Virus record (IMG/VR): IMGVR_UViG_3300045611_000199
Location: 1 to 36,281 of that record
Length of the DNA stretch: 36,281 nucleotides
DNA from: a virus
Strand: one strand, 5' to 3'
Part shown: piece after piece, positions 1 through 6,519 of the stretch
How the letters are laid out: the number at the start of each line of letters is the position of its first letter
How positions within the stretch are numbered: position 1 is the stretch's first letter
The notes under the pieces: model-generated
Databases searched by the model: none
The model's input: the letters and a program-made list of their open reading frames with translations, nothing else
What the model was told of the DNA's origin: nothing
Position numbers and translations under genes: made by a program

Positions 1-2
1 AA

Positions 3-299
3 ACATTGCTAATTAATATAAAGTTCAACGCCATTAAGTTTACAGTATCATATTTTGCAGACGGAAAGTACCACCCAGATCAGCTCTACCCCGATCTCTT
101 CCACGGCCCATTCGATCTGGTCGGGCCTGCGAAACCGAAAAAAAGGAAGGCTAAGGTGAGAGTAAGAGTATTCCAGAATATATATCCCTACGATCATGTG
201 AGTCACCATCTAACTAGGATTGAGGCAGACGAACAGGGAGGAGAGGACAGAATCGACTGCGTAGAACTCACCGGCGAGCGGTGGGTGGAGGAGGATTAA
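3..299 (+). CDS. Hypothetical early protein, 5' end at window edge
   Basis: The frame is open to the left edge, so the gene may begin outside the window; within it the only possible start is a TTG at position 6, giving 97 residues. I do not recognise the family. The first half is aromatic and beta-like, the middle has a strongly basic patch (PKKRKAKVRVRV), and the end is acidic (residues about 74-97). The stop is directly followed by the next gene, whose ribosome site (GGAGGAGG) lies inside the last codons here, so the two are probably translated together. Basic and acidic segments could mean nucleic-acid contact, but this is a guess. The reading frame is likely real because of tight packing and normal codon use. 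Confidence 0.55.
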   Translation, partial: TLLINIKFNAIKFTVSYFADGKYHPDQLYPDLFHGPFDLVGPAKPKKRKAKVRVRVFQNIYPYDHVSHHLTRIEADEQGGEDRIDCVELTGERWVEED

Positions 300-300
300 T

Positions 301-561
301 ATGATGCTACCAACAGATTCTGGCCCGATATACATACCAGTAAACCCTCCCACCTGTCCGTCATGTGGTAAGGATGAGTCAATCAAGAAATTATGTCGTC
401 ATTGTGGATATGAGTATTCTGAAAACGATAGCAGTCTTGTTGTGGTAGTTAGCATCATAGGCGCAGTGCTTATCATCATGATGCTGTCCGGGTTCGTATT
501 ATGGCTAGATAATGGAGGAAGTCAAACAATTCTTGAAATATTAAAAACATACGCCCAATAG
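301..561 (+). CDS. Small zinc-ribbon protein with one membrane helix
   Basis: This 86-residue protein has a CPSC (residues about 19-22) and CRHC (about 32-35) pair, the spacing expected of a zinc ribbon, followed by a single strongly hydrophobic helix at about residues 46-68 (VVVVSIIGAVLIIMMLSGFV) and a short tail. It is therefore likely a membrane protein with a metal-binding head. Known families with this layout are generic and often of unknown role, so no function is assigned. The start follows GGAGGAGG by six bases; a second ATG at 304 is possible. It sits between two small unknown genes upstream of the main promoter at 823, so it belongs to an earlier transcript. Confidence 0.75.
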   Translation: MMLPTDSGPIYIPVNPPTCPSCGKDESIKKLCRHCGYEYSENDSSLVVVVSIIGAVLIIMMLSGFVLWLDNGGSQTILEILKTYAQ

Positions 562-585
562 AAATAAGAAAGGAATAACAAAAAA

Positions 586-807
586 ATGAAATACAAAATA
601 ACCCTATTCTACAAAAAAGAAACTCACACCTTCCACACCTACGCTCAGTCAAAAAACCGTGCTCGTTACAACGCCTTCATCCAATTGGCAAAAAAACTTC
701 ACCTTACATCAGCCTACCCCATTTCTTGTCATTTCCACGCATTTCCTAATGATTGCACTATCACCCTTGTGACAGAAAAAGAACAACAAAAGGAGAAAAA
801 TCCATAG
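586..807 (+). CDS. Small hypothetical protein
   Basis: This 73-residue protein is not recognised. It is basic, rich in His, Lys and Tyr, and looks like a small alpha/beta domain: a strand (KYKITLFYK), a helix with several Arg and Lys (about residues 23-38), then strands ending in CTITLVTEKE. The final ten residues are charged and probably flexible. The start has AGAAAGGAA upstream, a fair ribosome site. It is the last gene before the promoter at 823-851, and its stop at 805-807 lies 15 bases before the -35 box, so it ends the upstream transcription unit. Phages encode many such small host-directed proteins near operon edges, but nothing in the sequence shows a target. Confidence 0.65.
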   Translation: MKYKITLFYKKETHTFHTYAQSKNRARYNAFIQLAKKLHLTSAYPISCHFHAFPNDCTITLVTEKEQQKEKNP

Positions 808-822
808 AAATGAATTTTCTTC

Positions 823-851
823 TTGACATCTCAGAACTTTCATGTTACAAT
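823..851 (+). promoter_or_regulatory. Near-consensus sigma-70 promoter with extended -10
   Basis: The -35 box TTGACA (823-828) is perfect. A 17-base spacer, the optimal length, separates it from TACAAT (846-851), one base off consensus, and TGT directly before it gives an extended -10. Transcription should start near 858, leaving a leader of about 50 bases before the ATG at 907. It lies in the only sizeable gap of the early left end and would drive the operon from 907 rightward. It implies use of the host housekeeping polymerase. Confidence 0.88.
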
Positions 852-906
852 GTGCGGGTTAATGGGATAAAAACCAAATACGAAGAAAAGAAAGGGAGAA
901 GAAAAA

Positions 907-1311
907 ATGCCCGATATTCAAGCAACAGTCTACCGTGCAGTTACCTACTACGGAAGGTGGCATTACAACAACCTTCACGGGGAATGGTACATTGGAATAG
1001 ATCAGAATATAAAAGTAACTCACAAAGGCCCTTTCCTTGGTGAAGCTGTTATCCAAGAGATCCAAAGCAAAATCAGGAGCCTCATGGACACCCATGGTTC
1101 TAACATGGATCGTCTTGTCAACGCCCGCATAGACTCCCTCCACGAGAATGAGTTTTTAGAAAAGGGAGGAAAAGTAACTCAAATCCCTAAGAGAAAACCC
1201 TCCGCGGAGAAGGAAAAACCCCCCGCAAACACCAAACAAGCCCTTCAGACAGTTTTAGGAAATCTCTCGAAGGAAGAAAAAGAAGCTTTGAAAAAACGTC
1301 TTGGACTTTAA
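907..1311 (+). CDS. Early protein with C-terminal LSKEEKEALKKRL helix
   Basis: This 134-residue protein is the first gene after the promoter at 823 and starts after a strong site (AAAGGGAGAAG). Its family is not recognised. Residues 1-83 look like a compact domain with aromatic strands (YYGRWHYNNLHGEWYIGID) and a long helix. Residues about 84-110 are a Lys/Pro-rich, probably disordered linker, and the last 18 residues form a predicted charged helix ending LSKEEKEALKKRLGL. The same linker-plus-helix plan recurs in the proteins at 2104 and 6995, although their first domains differ, which suggests a shared docking tail. First position in the operon suggests immediate-early expression. Confidence 0.8.
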   Translation: MPDIQATVYRAVTYYGRWHYNNLHGEWYIGIDQNIKVTHKGPFLGEAVIQEIQSKIRSLMDTHGSNMDRLVNARIDSLHENEFLEKGGKVTQIPKRKPSAEKEKPPANTKQALQTVLGNLSKEEKEALKKRLGL

Positions 1312-1327
1312 AAAGAAAGGAGAAGAA

Positions 1328-2059
1328 ATGATTCCTTCTAGCATAGCTCACATTCGAGTAAACCTCGATGATGAAGTCTCAATCTACGACTTCTTAAACC
1401 TCCTCCATCATGGGACGATGGACATGGGAAGAAGCAAGGCCCTTTCCATTTTTGTAAAGGTAATCTGCCGCTCCCTCCGTGACGCCAACAAAGTCCCTAC
1501 TTACCCCAACGAAGAGGAGCTTTTTACAAGAATCTCCAAACTTACAAAAGAATACGTAATGCCTTCCGCATCCCTATCAGGCGCCGAAGAGCACTTTGAA
1601 GCAAATAGTGAAAGGGTTGAGAAGGAAGAAAACGAACTCCTCATCTCCCCCTCTCATATTCAGAGACAAAAGGAAGTTAAGGAAAAAATGAAATCTTTCT
1701 ACTCTGAAGTCGAAGATGAGATTAAAAAGGTAAAAGAATCTTCCCTCTTAACCGCCTTGTCAGACTTCAACGAAAAAGAAGAGGAAACAAACATTGTCCG
1801 CATCTCCCCAAACAACACTCCTTGGAACGATCAAGACATGCTTTCAGAAGACGATCTTATAAAAATCGCCCAAGATAATAGCCAAATGAGAGCCGTGAGT
1901 GACCTCATCGGCCCCGAGCCGACAGAGCTACGAGTATACGCCGTAAGAACAGCTTTGAAAAACCTCTCCCCTTCCTCTTGGCACCGCCCAGCGACGATGG
2001 AGATAGTCAACTCTACCGAGCAGATTTTTCTAAACTACGTAAAAAGGCAGACTTGTTAA
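1328..2059 (+). CDS. Hypothetical acidic early protein
   Basis: The ATG at 1328 is chosen because AAAGAAAGGAGAAG stands just upstream; an earlier in-frame ATG at 1301 overlaps the previous gene and has no ribosome site. The protein has 243 residues and no recognised family. Residues 1-80 look folded (a strand, then helices including LHHGTMDMGRSKALSIFVKVICRSL). Residues about 95-170 are charged and helical, probably coiled coil, rich in Glu and Lys. The end (about 185-243) is helical again. The central coil suggests an oligomer or scaffold-like role. It lies between two genes of the tail-helix group. A regulatory or replication-associated job is possible but unsupported. Confidence 0.78.
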   Translation: MIPSSIAHIRVNLDDEVSIYDFLNLLHHGTMDMGRSKALSIFVKVICRSLRDANKVPTYPNEEELFTRISKLTKEYVMPSASLSGAEEHFEANSERVEKEENELLISPSHIQRQKEVKEKMKSFYSEVEDEIKKVKESSLLTALSDFNEKEEETNIVRISPNNTPWNDQDMLSEDDLIKIAQDNSQMRAVSDLIGPEPTELRVYAVRTALKNLSPSSWHRPATMEIVNSTEQIFLNYVKRQTC

Positions 2060-2103
2060 AAAGAAGAAGCAGTTCCAAAAAACTATATAAAAGGAGAATT
2101 ACT

Positions 2104-2484
2104 ATGTCAGAAGAAACAACAATCGGAATGGTAACAGAGATGGTAAACGTAGCAGCATCTGGGGATGAGGGCGCTAGAAAGATCGCAATCCCATTCAACT
2201 TTGGCTCAAATCTCGAAGAAGCCGTTGCCCTCTTCGGCGAGGAGGCTGTGTTTGAATCTTACAAAGCTGACGCTGTTGTTGGTTTGCAGGGCTTTGCGAG
2301 AAGGATGCTTAAGCTCGACGGAGACAAGGCAATGTCCAACGAGGACATCCTTGCCAAGTGTACCGAATGGAAACCTGGTTCACGTCCGAAGAAGAGCGCA
2401 ACTGACAAAGCCCTCGACATGCTTAACAAGCTCTCCGAGGACGACAAGCTCAACGTGCTCAAGGCCCTGGGTCTGGTGGATTAG
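2104..2484 (+). CDS. Probably highly expressed small phage protein with C-terminal docking-type helix
   Basis: The start at 2104 follows AAAAGGAGAATTACT; the frame is open further upstream but that part overlaps the previous gene. The 126-residue product has a helical domain with FGSNLEEAVALFGEEAVF and VGLQGFARRMLKL, then WKPGSRPKKS, a basic linker, then a final helix LNKLSEDDKLNVLKALGL. From memory this resembles an uncharacterised family found in other phage early regions (FGEEVVF then WKPG), which I cannot check here. Codon choice differs from its neighbours (many AAG, GAC, CTC, GAG), as in the capsid gene, and a terminator follows directly. Both suggest an abundant product, perhaps a DNA- or host-protein-binding one. 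Confidence 0.85.
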   Translation: MSEETTIGMVTEMVNVAASGDEGARKIAIPFNFGSNLEEAVALFGEEAVFESYKADAVVGLQGFARRMLKLDGDKAMSNEDILAKCTEWKPGSRPKKSATDKALDMLNKLSEDDKLNVLKALGLVD

Positions 2485-2510
2485 TTCTCCACCGCAGAAA
2501 TACAAAAAAA

Positions 2511-2545
2511 AGAAAGGGAGTCTAAAAACTCCCTCTCTTTTTCTT
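2511..2545 (+). terminator. Rho-independent terminator after the 2104 gene
   Basis: GGGAGT (2516-2521) pairs with ACTCCC (2528-2533) around a short A-rich loop, and is followed by TCTCTTTTTCTT. The flanking A-T pair extends the stem. It lies 30 bases after the stop at 2484, and the next gene's ribosome site comes just after it, so read-through to 2569 is probably partial. Confidence 0.7.
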
Positions 2546-2568
2546 ATAAGAAAAAGGAGAAAAAAGGG

Positions 2569-2862
2569 ATGAAAAAATTACTAATCCTCACAACTCTCAT
2601 CCTCCTTCCTCTGACTGCTTTTGCAGTAGAACAAGGAAAGAAAAACTACGATCTCGAACTCAACCAGCTTTCGGCAAATCTTTCTGAGATAGACTGCCAA
2701 ATCAACGGATTGAACGCAGCAACCACGGCGGTCCAAGAAGAGATATTGAAAAGAAAAGGAATCCGCCTGAACATCATCCAAGAAATCGACCGGGTTTCCA
2801 AACTCAGGGATGTTGAAGAAAAGAAAAGAGAAGAGAAGAAGAAAGAGGAAAAAAAGAACTAG
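2569..2862 (+). CDS. Secreted coiled-coil protein with Sec signal peptide
   Basis: The 97-residue product opens with a classic Sec signal: MKK, a hydrophobic core (LLILTTLILLPLTAF), and an AFA cleavage site before Val-20. No lipobox cysteine follows, so it is probably cleaved by signal peptidase I and released. The mature part is a long amphipathic helix (about residues 30-80, heptad-like LNQLSANLSEIDCQINGLN) ending in a Lys/Glu-rich tail. This fits a periplasmic coiled-coil protein. A spanin is one idea, but spanins normally keep a membrane anchor or lipid and sit with lysis genes, whereas this is among early genes; an envelope-level exclusion or host-modifying role is another. The start follows AAAAAGGAGAAAAAAGGG. 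Confidence 0.75.
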   Translation: MKKLLILTTLILLPLTAFAVEQGKKNYDLELNQLSANLSEIDCQINGLNAATTAVQEEILKRKGIRLNIIQEIDRVSKLRDVEEKKREEKKKEEKKN

Positions 2863-2874
2863 CAGGAGGCTCAA

Positions 2875-3207
2875 ATGTCACGGGTGTATATAATAAACAA
2901 AGGCGGTCATAACTTCGATGACGCAAAACGCTACGGGGACCTTGTTTTTTGCTCCGAAGGAATCCAAAACCGTTTCGCAGTCGATGCAATGTATCGCATG
3001 TTCGTGAAAGAGCTTGGAGACAGCACCCCAGATGATTATCTTCTCCTCACATCTCTAAGCATTCTTTGCACGATTGCTGCGCTCGTGTGGGGTAGAATGC
3101 ATGGAAGGGTGAAACTCCTCCTTTACAAAAACGAGAAGTATGTCTGCCGAGAAATAATAATCGACGAACTTCTCGAAAGAATTGCGCCTTTCAAGGAGAA
3201 TAACTAA
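2875..3207 (+). CDS. Hypothetical phage protein
   Basis: The 110-residue protein begins after CAGGAGGCTCAA, a strong ribosome site, and its stop overlaps the start of the nuclease gene at 3207 by one base (TAATGG), so they are translationally coupled. It has a mixed alpha/beta pattern: a strand (SRVYIINKGG), helices around DAMYRMFVKEL, the phrase DDYLLLTSLSILCTIAALVWGRMHG, and strands RVKLLLYKNEKYVCREIII. The hydrophobic stretch at about residues 54-76 could be mistaken for a membrane helix, but the regular alternation and following strands fit a buried helix of a soluble domain. The family is not identified. Coupling to the nuclease suggests a related role in DNA processing. Confidence 0.72.
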   Translation: MSRVYIINKGGHNFDDAKRYGDLVFCSEGIQNRFAVDAMYRMFVKELGDSTPDDYLLLTSLSILCTIAALVWGRMHGRVKLLLYKNEKYVCREIIIDELLERIAPFKENN

Positions 3208-4157
3208 TGGAAGATCTTATCACAAACCGAACAATTCACATTGTTCAACGCTCTGAGTATGATAACTCAATGATAGAAGCCTACGTCCGTTGCCCGCGGA
3301 GGTTCTACTACGCCTATTGCCGCTGCATAAAACCTGAGAAAACCTCTCTCCCTCTCATTTTCGGAACCTGCTGGCATAATGCAATGGATAGTATGTGGAT
3401 CTACTGGAACGTTGATAGAGCAATGGAAGCCTTCCTTGCAGAATGGGACCCGAAGATAGACGAAATGGCCGCCTATCCTCGTACCCCTGGAAGAGCAAAG
3501 GAGATGCTTATCAGGTATAAGGATCGCTATGAAAACGTAAACAAGAGAGACTTTAAGAAGATTTTGGCAATCGAACTCGGTTTTCGTGTTCCCCTATCTG
3601 ACGAACCCAACTACCCTGTCTACATCGGCCGCATGGATAAGGTTGTTGAACGTGAAGATAGCAGGATCATCATCCCAGACCACAAAACAACTATTTCTTT
3701 CAAAGGAAACTGGGAAGCTTCCTTCTCTCCCAACGGCCAGATGGACGGATACGGATATGCTGGGAGGTTGAACTACGGCGATCTCTACCACGGGGTTCTT
3801 ATCGACGGAGCCTTGACTCAAAAAACCGACATGGATTTCAAGCGCATCCCTCTTCTCCGTGACGACATCACTCTGGATGCTTGGCTCATCGAGACGTGCG
3901 ACTGGATTGACCTTATTCAACAAGACTGCAATCTCATCCAAACTGGTTTCTATGGCTTCAAACGTCGTTGGGTTGCATGTTCTGACTACTCGGGTTGCCC
4001 TTACCATTATGTTTGCAAAATGTGGACCTACCCGTGGGAGAAGGAACGCCTCCCTGACGGCTACATAACGAGTGTCTGGAACCCTCTTGCGGAGAACAGT
4101 CGGGTTCAGGAGAAGTGGAAAAAGGAACTTAATCTCTTCTATGGAGAAACGGAATGA
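3207..4157 (+). CDS. PD-(D/E)XK exonuclease, RecB/Cas4-like with four cluster-type cysteines
   Basis: This 316-residue protein matches the RecB-type PD-(D/E)XK nuclease fold (PDDEXK_1/Cas4-like). The conserved blocks are GTCWHNAMD (His-57), GRMDKVVE (Asp-144), IIPDHKTT (Asp-158 and Lys-160, the core catalytic pair) and QMDGYGYAG (Gln-178 and Tyr, the QxxxY-type block). Cys-29 in CPRRFYY and Cys-258, Cys-264 and Cys-270 near the end (CSDYSGCPYHYVC) are placed like the four ligands of the 4Fe-4S cluster in Cas4 and AddB. It likely resects DNA ends using metal ions. The next gene, a DnaQ-like exonuclease, overlaps by four bases, and a Sak4-like ATPase follows, so it probably feeds strand annealing. 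No Cas genes are nearby, so this is not evidence of CRISPR. Confidence 0.88.
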   Translation: MEDLITNRTIHIVQRSEYDNSMIEAYVRCPRRFYYAYCRCIKPEKTSLPLIFGTCWHNAMDSMWIYWNVDRAMEAFLAEWDPKIDEMAAYPRTPGRAKEMLIRYKDRYENVNKRDFKKILAIELGFRVPLSDEPNYPVYIGRMDKVVEREDSRIIIPDHKTTISFKGNWEASFSPNGQMDGYGYAGRLNYGDLYHGVLIDGALTQKTDMDFKRIPLLRDDITLDAWLIETCDWIDLIQQDCNLIQTGFYGFKRRWVACSDYSGCPYHYVCKMWTYPWEKERLPDGYITSVWNPLAENSRVQEKWKKELNLFYGETE

Positions 4158-4744
4158 GAAAACTAAACGAAATTTTCATCGACCTTGAAACAACTGGTCT
4201 CGACCCTTGGAAGAGCGGCATCATCCAGATGGCAGGGTTTATCTACGTGGATAGGAAGGAAAAGGAAGATTTTAACATTAGAATAAAACCCTTCCCCAAC
4301 GACATCATCTCTGACGAAGCCCTTGCAGTGAACCGCATTTCTAGGGAGGATCTAAAAACAGACGCATTCCTCCCTCCCGAGATCGTCTTCAAGGCTTTTG
4401 AGAAAACCCTCGGCGAATACGTGGACAAGTTCGACAAGAACGACAAATTCCACTTTTACGGTTACAACTCCGCCACCTTCGACATGCCTTTCCTCAGATC
4501 ATTCTTCAAAAAGAACGGGAGCAACTTCTTCGGAAGTTGGTTCTACACCCCTTCCATTGATGTAATGATCATCGCCGCAGAGTTTTTCAAGGACAACCGT
4601 CATACCATCCCGGACTTCAAACTTGCAACTGTTTGCAAAGCCTTAGGGTTAGAATGGGACGAAGAAAAAGCCCATGAAGCTATGTATGATATTACAAAAA
4701 CCTTTGAGCTTTATCAGACGATTACAAATGCGAGGGTGAGATGA
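4154..4744 (+). CDS. DnaQ-like 3'-5' exonuclease (DEDDh)
   Basis: The 196-residue protein has all exonuclease blocks of the DnaQ/RNase T superfamily: ExoI FIDLETTG (Asp-10, Glu-12), ExoII NSATFDMPFL (Asp-110) and ExoIII HEAMYDI (His-174, Asp-179), making it the DEDDh type. It should remove nucleotides from 3' ends of DNA or RNA with two metal ions. The length fits a single-domain exonuclease. The fused polymerase at 8948 already has its own proofreading domain, so this enzyme is more likely used in recombination, end trimming or nucleotide scavenging. It overlaps the nuclease gene upstream (ATGA) and the 28-residue gene downstream (ATGA), so the three are co-translated. Confidence 0.92.
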   Translation: MRKLNEIFIDLETTGLDPWKSGIIQMAGFIYVDRKEKEDFNIRIKPFPNDIISDEALAVNRISREDLKTDAFLPPEIVFKAFEKTLGEYVDKFDKNDKFHFYGYNSATFDMPFLRSFFKKNGSNFFGSWFYTPSIDVMIIAAEFFKDNRHTIPDFKLATVCKALGLEWDEEKAHEAMYDITKTFELYQTITNARVR

Positions 4745-4827
4745 TTTACATTTTTCGAACCTTAGAGGTTCTAGCACTTGTTTATTGCTGCTACTACCTC
4801 TACAAAACACTGAAAGAAGAAAAATAA
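4741..4827 (+). CDS. 28-residue single-helix membrane peptide
   Basis: An ATG at 4741 overlaps the exonuclease stop as ATGA and opens a 28-codon frame ending at TAA 4825-4827. The peptide has a hydrophobic middle (LEVLALVYCCYYLY) flanked by Arg and by a Lys/Glu tail (KTLKEEK), the plan of a tiny single-pass membrane protein. The gap between its neighbours is otherwise unexplained, and the tetranucleotide overlap matches the style of this operon. No family is known to me. It is short enough that chance cannot be excluded. Confidence 0.45.
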   Translation: MIYIFRTLEVLALVYCCYYLYKTLKEEK

Positions 4828-4849
4828 GAAAAAAAGGAGGAGCAAGAAA

Positions 4850-5095
4850 ATGGCTATTGAGTTTGGAACAATTCTGGACCGTCACATCTGCATATACGGA
4901 ACATCTAACAATGGTATTATTGTTGATGTTGGATGCCAGAGGTTTGTGTTTACAACCAGATTAGCGGCAGCAGAAGCAGTATACGACTACCTTGTCGATC
5001 CTAAAGGCGTTGAAGCTAAATATGACACATGGATAATCAAAGCTGAAAAAGATCCTATTCTTTTTTCAGACGCTCCGCAAACAGCACCGAGGTAG
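4850..5095 (+). CDS. Small hypothetical protein
   Basis: The 81-residue protein starts after AAAAAAGGAGGAGCAAG, one of the strongest ribosome sites in the window. It looks like a small beta-rich domain (TILDRHICIYGTSNNGIIVDVG, CQRFVFTT) followed by a helix (RLAAAEAVYDYLVD) and a polar tail. The family is not recognised. It ends four bases before the Sak4-like gene, so it is expressed with the recombination module. A small accessory or inhibitor of the neighbouring ATPase is possible but only by position. Confidence 0.7.
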   Translation: MAIEFGTILDRHICIYGTSNNGIIVDVGCQRFVFTTRLAAAEAVYDYLVDPKGVEAKYDTWIIKAEKDPILFSDAPQTAPR

Positions 5096-5099
5096 AAAA

Positions 5100-5945
5100 A
5101 TGCCAAACGCAAAGGATATAAAAATCGAAGGCTCGAACTACCTCTTCTTAGGAGTAGTAGGAAGCGGCAAGACAGTTCTCTGGAGCACTATTCCAGGCCG
5201 CAAATTCTGCTACAACTTTGATCCGGGTGGTTTGAAAAGCGTCCGCGGAGTGGATATCAACTACGAGGAATTTCTCCCCAAGGACATCTCGACAAAGATG
5301 ATCACAAGTGGGATCTCCGACACCTACCCTCCGCTTTCACAGAGAGTCTACAACCAATGGGAGAACGACTTTGAAACCCGTTTGAACTCCAGGTGGTTTA
5401 CTGACAAGAACGTAACCCACAAGGACTCTGACGGGACGGAAGTCCAAGGAGGGGTCGATGTCGTAGTAATCGACTCCGCATCCACTTGGACCAACATGAT
5501 CATAGACGAACTCCAGATAAGAAACAACAGAGTCGGCCTCCCACCGGATTTCGAGCACGAGTTCCACACTGCTATGAACCTTATAAGCCGTGTTGTTAGA
5601 ACTCTTACCAGTCTCGGAATAACTGTGGTAATGTGCGTCCACGAAAGAACCATCCAGGACAAAGTAACCCAGAGAGTAATGAGCGAACTCGCCCTCGTCG
5701 GCCAACTTCGCCAATCTATCCCCCTTCTTTTTGACGAGATCTACCACCTGGAAGGAAGGGACGAAGGAGGAAAGGCCAAGTTCAAAATCCTTACAAGACC
5801 TACCTCCATCTACCAAATCGCAAGAACCCGTGTTGGTAGGGGCATCTACGAACTGTGGGAAGACGTAACAGTGGACTTCTCAAAACCCATCGAGGGACAG
5901 GGAATTGCAGCACTGATGCTAAAAGCAAAGAAGGGAAAGAAATAA
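5100..5945 (+). CDS. Sak4-like recombination ATPase (AAA_24, RecA fold)
   Basis: This 281-residue protein has the RecA-type ATPase core of the phage nucleotide-binding AAA_24 family, to which Sak4 single-strand annealing proteins belong. Walker A is GVVGSGKT (residues 18-25) and Walker B is VVVIDSAS (Asp-125). A further strand-end block is VVMCVHE, where the polar residue at the strand end fits a sensor, and the C-terminal part (RPTSIYQIARTRVGRGIYELWED) is typical of the family. It likely binds single-stranded DNA and promotes annealing with an SSB-like partner, probably the product at 6013. The start is at 5100, four bases after the preceding stop, with GAGGTAGAAAA as ribosome site. A 17-bp dyad follows at 5960. 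Confidence 0.88.
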   Translation: MPNAKDIKIEGSNYLFLGVVGSGKTVLWSTIPGRKFCYNFDPGGLKSVRGVDINYEEFLPKDISTKMITSGISDTYPPLSQRVYNQWENDFETRLNSRWFTDKNVTHKDSDGTEVQGGVDVVVIDSASTWTNMIIDELQIRNNRVGLPPDFEHEFHTAMNLISRVVRTLTSLGITVVMCVHERTIQDKVTQRVMSELALVGQLRQSIPLLFDEIYHLEGRDEGGKAKFKILTRPTSIYQIARTRVGRGIYELWEDVTVDFSKPIEGQGIAALMLKAKKGKK

Positions 5946-5954
5946 CGGAACCAA

Positions 5955-5981
5955 CTCACTGTTCAAAAACTGAACAATGAG
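5955..5981. promoter_or_regulatory. Dyad element copy 1 (TGTTCA-N5-TGAACA)
   Basis: The core TGTTCA-AAAAC-TGAACA occupies 5960-5976 and the symmetry continues outward to 11-base arms at 5955-5965 and 5971-5981 with one mismatch. It lies 15 bases after the Sak4-like stop and 37 before the next start. No U-run follows, so it is not an ordinary terminator. It is one of four exact copies in the window and is probably a protein-binding operator or an RNA hairpin signal. Confidence 0.8.
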
Positions 5982-6012
5982 ATAAAAACCTAATAAAAAG
6001 GAGAAAAGAATT

Positions 6013-6411
6013 ATGGCACCTTTCATCGAAATGGCAATCGGCGACGCAAAAGAACCTAGGGTACTCCCGGAGAAGGAGTACGAACTCAAAGTCCTAAAGG
6101 TTTCTGTCGGTCTCTCAAGTGGCAGGGGTGGCAAGGAAAAGAGGAACCAGATGGTTCTTATGCTCGGCGTCCCTGGGTATGTTACAAAGCCCATCTACTA
6201 CTACCTCGGTCTCGAGACAGCCCATCTTGACGACGCGGCAAAGAACATGCGCTACCTAGAAACCAAAGCTCTCTGCAAGATGTTCAACGTCCCCTTCGAC
6301 GCAGACGGTTTCAACTCCGACGATTTCATCGGCGCAGATGGTGTTGGTCTCCTTCAGGTAGAAAACAGCGACGAGTACGGCGAAAGCAACAAGCTCAAAG
6401 TCCGGTTCTAA
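6013..6411 (+). CDS. Putative ssDNA-binding partner of the Sak4-like ATPase (DUF669-like)
   Basis: The 132-residue protein starts after AAAAAGGAGAAAAGAAT. Its layout, a beta-rich first part (LPEKEYELKVLKVSVGLSSG and MVLMLGVPGYVTKPIYYYLG), a helix with KALCKMFNVPFDADGF and a final strand block (GLLQVENSDEYGESNKLKVRF, acidic and ending on an aromatic), resembles the phage DUF669 group often found beside AAA_24 ATPases and thought to bind single-stranded DNA. The similarity is by eye only. Codon use is of the highly expressed type (AAG, CTC, GAC), as expected for a stoichiometric DNA-binding protein. A terminator-like structure follows at 6468, and dyad copy 1 precedes it. Confidence 0.65.
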   Translation: MAPFIEMAIGDAKEPRVLPEKEYELKVLKVSVGLSSGRGGKEKRNQMVLMLGVPGYVTKPIYYYLGLETAHLDDAAKNMRYLETKALCKMFNVPFDADGFNSDDFIGADGVGLLQVENSDEYGESNKLKVRF

Positions 6412-6415
6412 AAAA

Positions 6416-6493
6416 CGGGTATAAAGGAACTGAGATGTAACAAAACTACCGGATGTGCCCTAACCCGAAAGAGGGGGAGTCCTTGCCAGTTCC
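6416..6493 (+). other. Intergenic segment with competing RNA pairings
   Basis: In the 108-base gap, CGGGT (6416-6420) can pair with ACCCG (6463-6467), and GGAACTG (6426-6432) is perfectly complementary to CAGTTCC (6487-6493). The two pairings cross, giving a possible pseudoknot, and the second would compete with the terminator stem at 6468-6506. I recognise no known riboswitch or tRNA. Confidence 0.4.
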
Positions 6494-6506
6494 CTCCTCC
6501 TTTTTT
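6468..6506 (+). terminator. Imperfect Rho-independent terminator
   Basis: AAAGAGGGGGA (6468-6478) can pair with TCCCTCCTCCTTT (6491-6503) with two single-base bulges, followed by the remaining T residues of a TTTTTT run (6501-6506). It lies about 57 bases after the stop of the 6013 gene and just before the ribosome site of the 6520 gene, so it may attenuate the downstream genes. Confidence 0.55.
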
Positions 6507-6519
6507 AAAGGAAGAAAAA

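Noticed and set aside
753-1143. Overlapping open frames on both strands across the promoter and the start of the 907 gene
   Set aside because: They lack ribosome sites, overlap the promoter and the better-supported 907 gene, and their sequences look like out-of-frame shadows.
3207-4157. Cas4-like nuclease as evidence of a CRISPR system
   Set aside because: No Cas1, Cas2 or repeat array is present; phages carry similar nucleases for recombination.
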